A stretch of DNA of 31,166 nucleotides from contig JAJPHF010000086.1 in assembly GCA_021325365.1 (NCBI GenBank), positions 1-31,166 of the forward strand, read 5' to 3'. Of the stretch, positions 28,664 through 31,166 are shown piece by piece. Source of the stretch: Pseudomonadota bacterium. GTDB taxonomy: Bacteria > Chloroflexota > UBA6077 > JAJPHF01. A model generated the notes under the pieces. That model worked only from the letters and a program-made list of their open reading frames with translations, was not told the DNA's origin and ran no database searches. Position 1 is the stretch's first letter. The number at the start of each line of letters is the position of its first letter. Both the position numbers and the translations under genes were made by a program.

Positions 28664-29221
28664 TCAGAGTGTGGTCGGTCGGGACGCGCCGTAGATGTGA
28701 TCGTTCCACAGATAGAGGTTGTCGACGCGCCGAAAGCCTTCGTCGAGGGATGCGAGGTCGACGACGCCTGCCTCGGCAGCACACGCCAGGTGCACGGCGT
28801 CCTGGCTCTGCAGATTGTATTGGGCGATGTACTGCAAGGCCCGGCGCCGCACGTCAGACGTTATTACCACTTCCGCCCAGCCAAACTGGTCGAGCAGCGC
28901 CTCGAATTGGCCGAGCAGCGCGGCCAGATAACGCTGGCGGACCGCTGGGTCCTGTGACCACCGCGCGAGGTCGTACTGCTGTTGCCATTGCGGCGAGAGA
29001 CCATCACGGAACCGCTGCGTGCGAATGACATGGGCAAACTCCATCCACGACAACGGAGACACGTAGAGAGTGGTGAGCTGGCAGGCGTCTAGATGCCGAA
29101 ACAGACGGACGGCCAGCGCATAGCGTGGACGCGTGTCGATCAAGTAGTCGAGGCAGACGTTCGTATCGACGTAAAGACGCTGGGGCGGCACCTCACTGAA
29201 GCCACGCTCAGTCGCTGGCAC
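28664..29221 (-). CDS. PIN-domain ribonuclease (VapC-like toxin)
   Basis: This product of about 185 residues has the acidic residues of a PIN nuclease: YVDTNVCLDYLID (first Asp), SWMEFAHVIR (Glu), QSQDAVHLACA (Asp), and VDLASLDEGFRRV (last Asp). VapC-type PIN proteins cut tRNA or rRNA loops when freed from their antitoxin. At 185 residues it is longer than typical VapC (about 130), with a helical insert around ARWSQDPAVRQRYLAALLGQ. Start choice: GTG at 29221 has AAGG six bases upstream and overlaps the 57-aa gene by 14 nt, a common toxin-antitoxin arrangement; GTG at 29191 is the alternative. It follows the 57-aa gene, its probable antitoxin. Confidence 0.85.
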   Translation of the reverse strand: MPATERGFSEVPPQRLYVDTNVCLDYLIDTRPRYALAVRLFRHLDACQLTTLYVSPLSWMEFAHVIRTQRFRDGLSPQWQQQYDLARWSQDPAVRQRYLAALLGQFEALLDQFGWAEVVITSDVRRRALQYIAQYNLQSQDAVHLACAAEAGVVDLASLDEGFRRVDNLYLWNDHIYGASRPTTL

Positions 29222-29381
29222 GTGTAGCCTTGGGGCCTTCCTCGGGCTGGTCGAGGAACTTCGTTGAAGGCACCTCGCCCTTGAACGGGATGCTGCCAGC
29301 AAGCCGGCGCAGACGCTCCGTGTTCGCGTCGGCGGCTTTCGGGTGGTACTCGATCAAGGGAACCTGCTTCGGCAGCGCCAT
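29208..29381 (-). CDS. 57-aa putative antitoxin paired with the PIN gene
   Basis: This small protein starts MALPKQVPLIEYHPKAADAN, continues TERLRRLAGSIPFKG and ends with a charged tail (LDQPEEGPKATRASD). I do not recognise a ribbon-helix-helix, AbrB or Phd fold. Its position just upstream of, and overlapping, the PIN gene is what suggests an antitoxin; the C-terminal charged tail could wrap the toxin. GGAGAGG precedes the ATG at 29381. An imperfect hairpin lies 16 nt upstream of the start codon. Confidence 0.6.
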   Translation of the reverse strand: MALPKQVPLIEYHPKAADANTERLRRLAGSIPFKGEVPSTKFLDQPEEGPKATRASD

Positions 29382-29396
29382 AGTAGCCTCTCCGAG

Positions 29397-29418
29397 CTTA
29401 CGCCCGGAGGGGCGCAAG
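29397..29418 (-). promoter_or_regulatory. Hairpin in the leader of the 57-aa/PIN pair
   Basis: CTT-A-CGCCC (29397-29405) pairs with GGGCG-C-AAG (29410-29418) with one A-C mismatch and a 4-nt loop. It lies 16 nt upstream of the start codon at 29381, where an autoregulated toxin-antitoxin operator or a translation-control element would be expected. Confidence 0.3.
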
Positions 29419-29543
29419 CCCTGTGCCACCGGAACTACACGCTGTATCGCCCGGTGCTACACCACGAGCATATCCCACCCAGGCGTAGAGCGCAAAATCC
29501 GGGGTGGCTCGGCAAGGCGAAGATCCGCTAACAAGGGGAGCAT

Positions 29544-29774
29544 CTACGCGCTCAGCGGATATGCCTTCTCCGCTCGGAGCAGCGTGCAGGCATAGGCGAG
29601 ACACGCGCGGATGTCTTCGGTCGTCAGGCCGGGGTAGTTCTCTAAAATCTCGCCCTCGCTCCACCCCTGGGCGAGCAGATCAAGGATGAATTCCACGGCG
29701 AGCCGCGTGCCCTTCACGAGCGGCTTGCCGTCCAGAATCGCCGGGTCGAGCACGATCCGCTCTGGCCACTCCAT
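29544..29774 (-). CDS. DUF433 family protein, orphan antitoxin-like
   Basis: The 76-residue protein is a clear DUF433 member: RIVLDPAILDGKPLVKGTRL is the family's opening, followed by VEFILDLLAQGWSEGEILEN and YPGLTTEDIRACLAYA, a small winged helix-turn-helix-like fold. DUF433 proteins are usually followed by a DUF5615 PIN-like nuclease and are considered its antitoxin. Here the 162 nt downstream contain no DUF5615 gene; instead the 57-aa/PIN pair follows. The ATG at 29774 is preceded by GAGGTG. A palindrome, GGCATATTATGCC, lies 55 nt upstream and may be its operator. Confidence 0.88.
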   Translation of the reverse strand: MEWPERIVLDPAILDGKPLVKGTRLAVEFILDLLAQGWSEGEILENYPGLTTEDIRACLAYACTLLRAEKAYPLSA

Positions 29775-29829
29775 AATGCACCTCGGGCGCTATTCACTCG
29801 CTCGGCGTCCCGTTCAGGCTCGACGCCAT

Positions 29830-29842
29830 GGCATATTATGCC
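29830..29842. promoter_or_regulatory. Palindrome GGCATATTATGCC upstream of DUF433
   Basis: A perfect 13-bp palindrome sits between the DUF433 gene and the divergent exported-protein gene. On the minus strand it includes CATAAT, a five-of-six -10 match for DUF433, so it is placed like an autorepressor site. The half GGCATAAT also occurs at 20094-20101. Confidence 0.4.
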
Positions 29843-29869
29843 GGCGTAGCGGCCGGCTAGCCTGTCGCC

Positions 29870-29898
29870 TTGACACCCGGCGAACGGAGGCCGATAGT
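29870..29898 (+). promoter_or_regulatory. Sigma70-type promoter of the exported protein gene
   Basis: A perfect TTGACA (29870-29875) and GATAGT (29893-29898, four of six matches) are separated by 17 bp. The transcript would begin near 29905, giving a leader of about 55 nt. Confidence 0.6.
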
Positions 29899-29959
29899 AG
29901 CGGTCAGCAGCCGGAGGCATTAGCCTGCCCGCGCTCAGCCACCGCTGGAGGAGCAGCCC

Positions 29960-30556
29960 ATGCCCGCCCGCTCCGTCGTCCTGACAGCCCTCATCGCGTC
30001 CTGCGTCTCCTCGCTGGTCACGCTCGCCGTCGCGCTCCTGGTCCTCGCGCCGTCGATCCGGGCGGCGCCCGATGCCCAGGCCACGCAGCCTGTCGTGCGA
30101 GCTGAGCGCTTCGAACTAGTTGACGTGCAGGGGAACACTACTGCCGTCTGGGGGAGAATCGCACCTGACATCTCCACCACCATAACCAAGCCTGGCACCG
30201 GGCTGGCCTTTCTCGATCCGGCGGGCCAACCTTTAGCCATCATGGGCGTGTCTGAGAATTCGGTGCCTGGGGTGTTTGTCTTCGATCCACAGGGACGTGT
30301 TGCCGCTCTATCAGCGTACTCCAGCCCAAGTGGTGCCCCTCTTGGTGGAGTGGGGCTAACCTTGGTCAATCCGCCGCGAGAAGGCATCATGATCGACCAA
30401 ATGGGCGCGATGCTGGCCCTCGTTCCAGACCAAGCGTTTCTCCGGTTCTTCGACGGAGCTGGCCAAGATCGAGTGGCAGTGGGCGTGCAGCCAGATGGCT
30501 CACCCTGGATCATCCCACAGGGAGCGCTCCAGCAGACTTCCGGGCCAGATCGGTGA
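29960..30556 (+). CDS. Exported beta-repeat protein of unknown function
   Basis: This 198-residue protein has an N-terminal signal or anchor helix (residues 5-36, ending IRAAPDAQA). It then shows repeating beta-strand units built around (F/L)xDPxGxxxA: FELVDVQGNTTAVWGRI, LAFLDPAGQPLAIMGVSE, VFVFDPQGRVAALSAYSS, then IMIDQMGAMLALVPD and FFDGAGQDRVAVGVQPDG. These look like short beta-hairpins of a repeat sheet or small propeller. I do not recognise the family name; similar proteins with the opening RAERFELVD are, in my memory, scattered among uncharacterised bacterial proteins. The ATG at 29960 has GGAGGAG upstream, and a good promoter precedes it. Its sequence is visibly less GC-rich than its neighbours. 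Confidence 0.75.
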   Translation: MPARSVVLTALIASCVSSLVTLAVALLVLAPSIRAAPDAQATQPVVRAERFELVDVQGNTTAVWGRIAPDISTTITKPGTGLAFLDPAGQPLAIMGVSENSVPGVFVFDPQGRVAALSAYSSPSGAPLGGVGLTLVNPPREGIMIDQMGAMLALVPDQAFLRFFDGAGQDRVAVGVQPDGSPWIIPQGALQQTSGPDR

Positions 30557-30631
30557 CGGGGCTTGCCCATCAACTCATCCGATACACCATCTTCCTAGCT
30601 GGGCCGGCGTAGCGCGCCAGGGGAGGAGATC

Positions 30632-31166
30632 ATGCCGTACGATCTGCTGATCAAGGGCGGGCGGATTGTGGATGGGTCGGGGCTGCCGGCGTACCGGGGC
30701 GACGTGGCCGTGCAGGACGGGCGGATCGTGGCCATGGGGCGCGTGGACGGGGCGGCGGCGCGCGTGATTGACGCCGATGGCCTGGCCGTGGCGCCCGGCT
30801 TCATCGATCCGCACACCCACCTCGACGCGCAGCTCCTCTGGGACCCGCTCGGCACCTCGTCGTGCTGGCACGGCGTCACGTCGGTCGTCATCGGCAACTG
30901 CGGGCTGACGCTCGCGCCGTGCAAGCCCGCCGACCGCGACGCCATCATCGGCTCGTTCGCCCGCGTCGAGGGCATGGCAAGGCCAGCCCTGGAGGCCGGC
31001 TTCGACTGGCGCTGGGAGTCGCCCGCCGAGTACGCGCGCGTGCTGGAGCAGCGCATCGGCCTGAACGTCGGCTTCCTCGTCGGCCACTGCGCCGTGCGCC
31101 AGGCCGTGATGGGCGAGGACGCCGTCGAGCGCGCCGCCACGCCCGACGAGATCGCCCGCATGCAGG
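30632..31166 (+). CDS. D-aminoacylase / N-acyl-D-amino-acid deacylase (5' part)
   Basis: The first 178 residues of an amidohydrolase-superfamily enzyme run off the window end. MPYDLLIKGGRIVDGSGLPA and VIDADGLAVAPGFIDPHTHL form the beta-sandwich lead-in and the strand-1 HxH metal site. The downstream block LGTSSCWHGVTSVVIGNCG carries the conserved GNCG, with the metal cysteine typical of D-aminoacylases, and NVGFLVGHCAVRQAVMG follows. The enzyme removes acyl groups from N-acyl-D-amino acids in the cytoplasm. The ATG at 30632 is preceded by GGGGAGGAG. About 500 residues are usual, so some two thirds are missing. Together with HyuA it hints at use of modified amino acids. Confidence 0.92.
   Translation, partial: MPYDLLIKGGRIVDGSGLPAYRGDVAVQDGRIVAMGRVDGAAARVIDADGLAVAPGFIDPHTHLDAQLLWDPLGTSSCWHGVTSVVIGNCGLTLAPCKPADRDAIIGSFARVEGMARPALEAGFDWRWESPAEYARVLEQRIGLNVGFLVGHCAVRQAVMGEDAVERAATPDEIARMQ

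Noticed and set aside
29398..29664. 88-aa minus-strand frame as a DUF5615 toxin partner for DUF433
   Set aside because: It overlaps DUF433 in another frame and shows none of the DENLP-type opening of DUF5615.
1..31166. tRNA, rRNA, integrase, transposase or phage genes
   Set aside because: I looked for T-loop GTTCGA-type motifs with cloverleaf partners and for DDE or tyrosine recombinase motifs and found none.

Overview
This is a gene-dense, very GC-rich (roughly 70 percent by eye) bacterial chromosome segment with about two dozen protein genes, no rRNA, tRNA or CRISPR array that I can see, and no transposase or phage gene. The gene mix (HyuA-type hydantoinase, LLM flavin oxidoreductase, amidohydrolase, D-aminoacylase, LVIVD-repeat protein, LCP cell-wall ligase, MacAB-like exporter) and intergenic palindromes of the 'CCCTCTCCC-AAG-GGGAGAGGG' and 'GGGCGGG-n7-CCCGCCC' kind suggest Chloroflexota, perhaps a Thermomicrobia-like lineage. 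That assignment is inference. No phylogenetic marker is present.

Layout. 1-1048: AT-rich putative promoter and a membrane protein of unknown function. 1049-1566: a repeat-rich stretch with no intact gene. 1567-7556 (minus strand): LVIVD-repeat secreted protein, ADP-ribosylglycohydrolase, NMT1-like binding lipoprotein and HyuA. 7972-9561: a small disordered protein converging with a LysM/glucosaminidase cell-wall hydrolase. 9857-10939: LLM oxidoreductase. 10902-14637 (minus): a metal block made of a soluble PRC/MgtE_N/CBS protein, an NRAMP-fold transporter with an altered metal site, and a Zn-type CDF exporter. 15053-17859: LCP ligase, a secreted Gly-rich protein and a His-rich small protein. 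18049-19845: SLC13/RCK_C permease. 20236-25109: MacA-like adaptor, ABC ATPase and FtsX-type permease. 25128-28624: serine hydrolase, VOC protein and amidohydrolase. 28664-29774: PIN toxin, a 57-aa putative antitoxin and an orphan DUF433 gene. 29960-31166: an exported beta-rich protein and the 5' part of a D-aminoacylase.

Two loci stand out. First, the MacA-like adaptor has about 580 residues of coiled coil where relatives have a short hairpin. It is built of 20 units whose lengths read as a mirror image around a Ser-rich turn (one 28-mer, four of about 25, five of about 32, turn, five of about 32, four of about 26, one 29-mer). This is what a giant antiparallel hairpin with ten matched rungs would require. 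Second, a stand-alone MgtE-type Mg2+-sensing module sits 9 nt upstream of an NRAMP-fold transporter whose DPGN and MPH motifs read DAGG and AYQ, changes that I associate with NRAMP-related magnesium transporters. This suggests a split sensor plus transporter Mg2+ system. A Fur-like operator lies in the divergent region between the SLC13 permease and the macAB-like operon.
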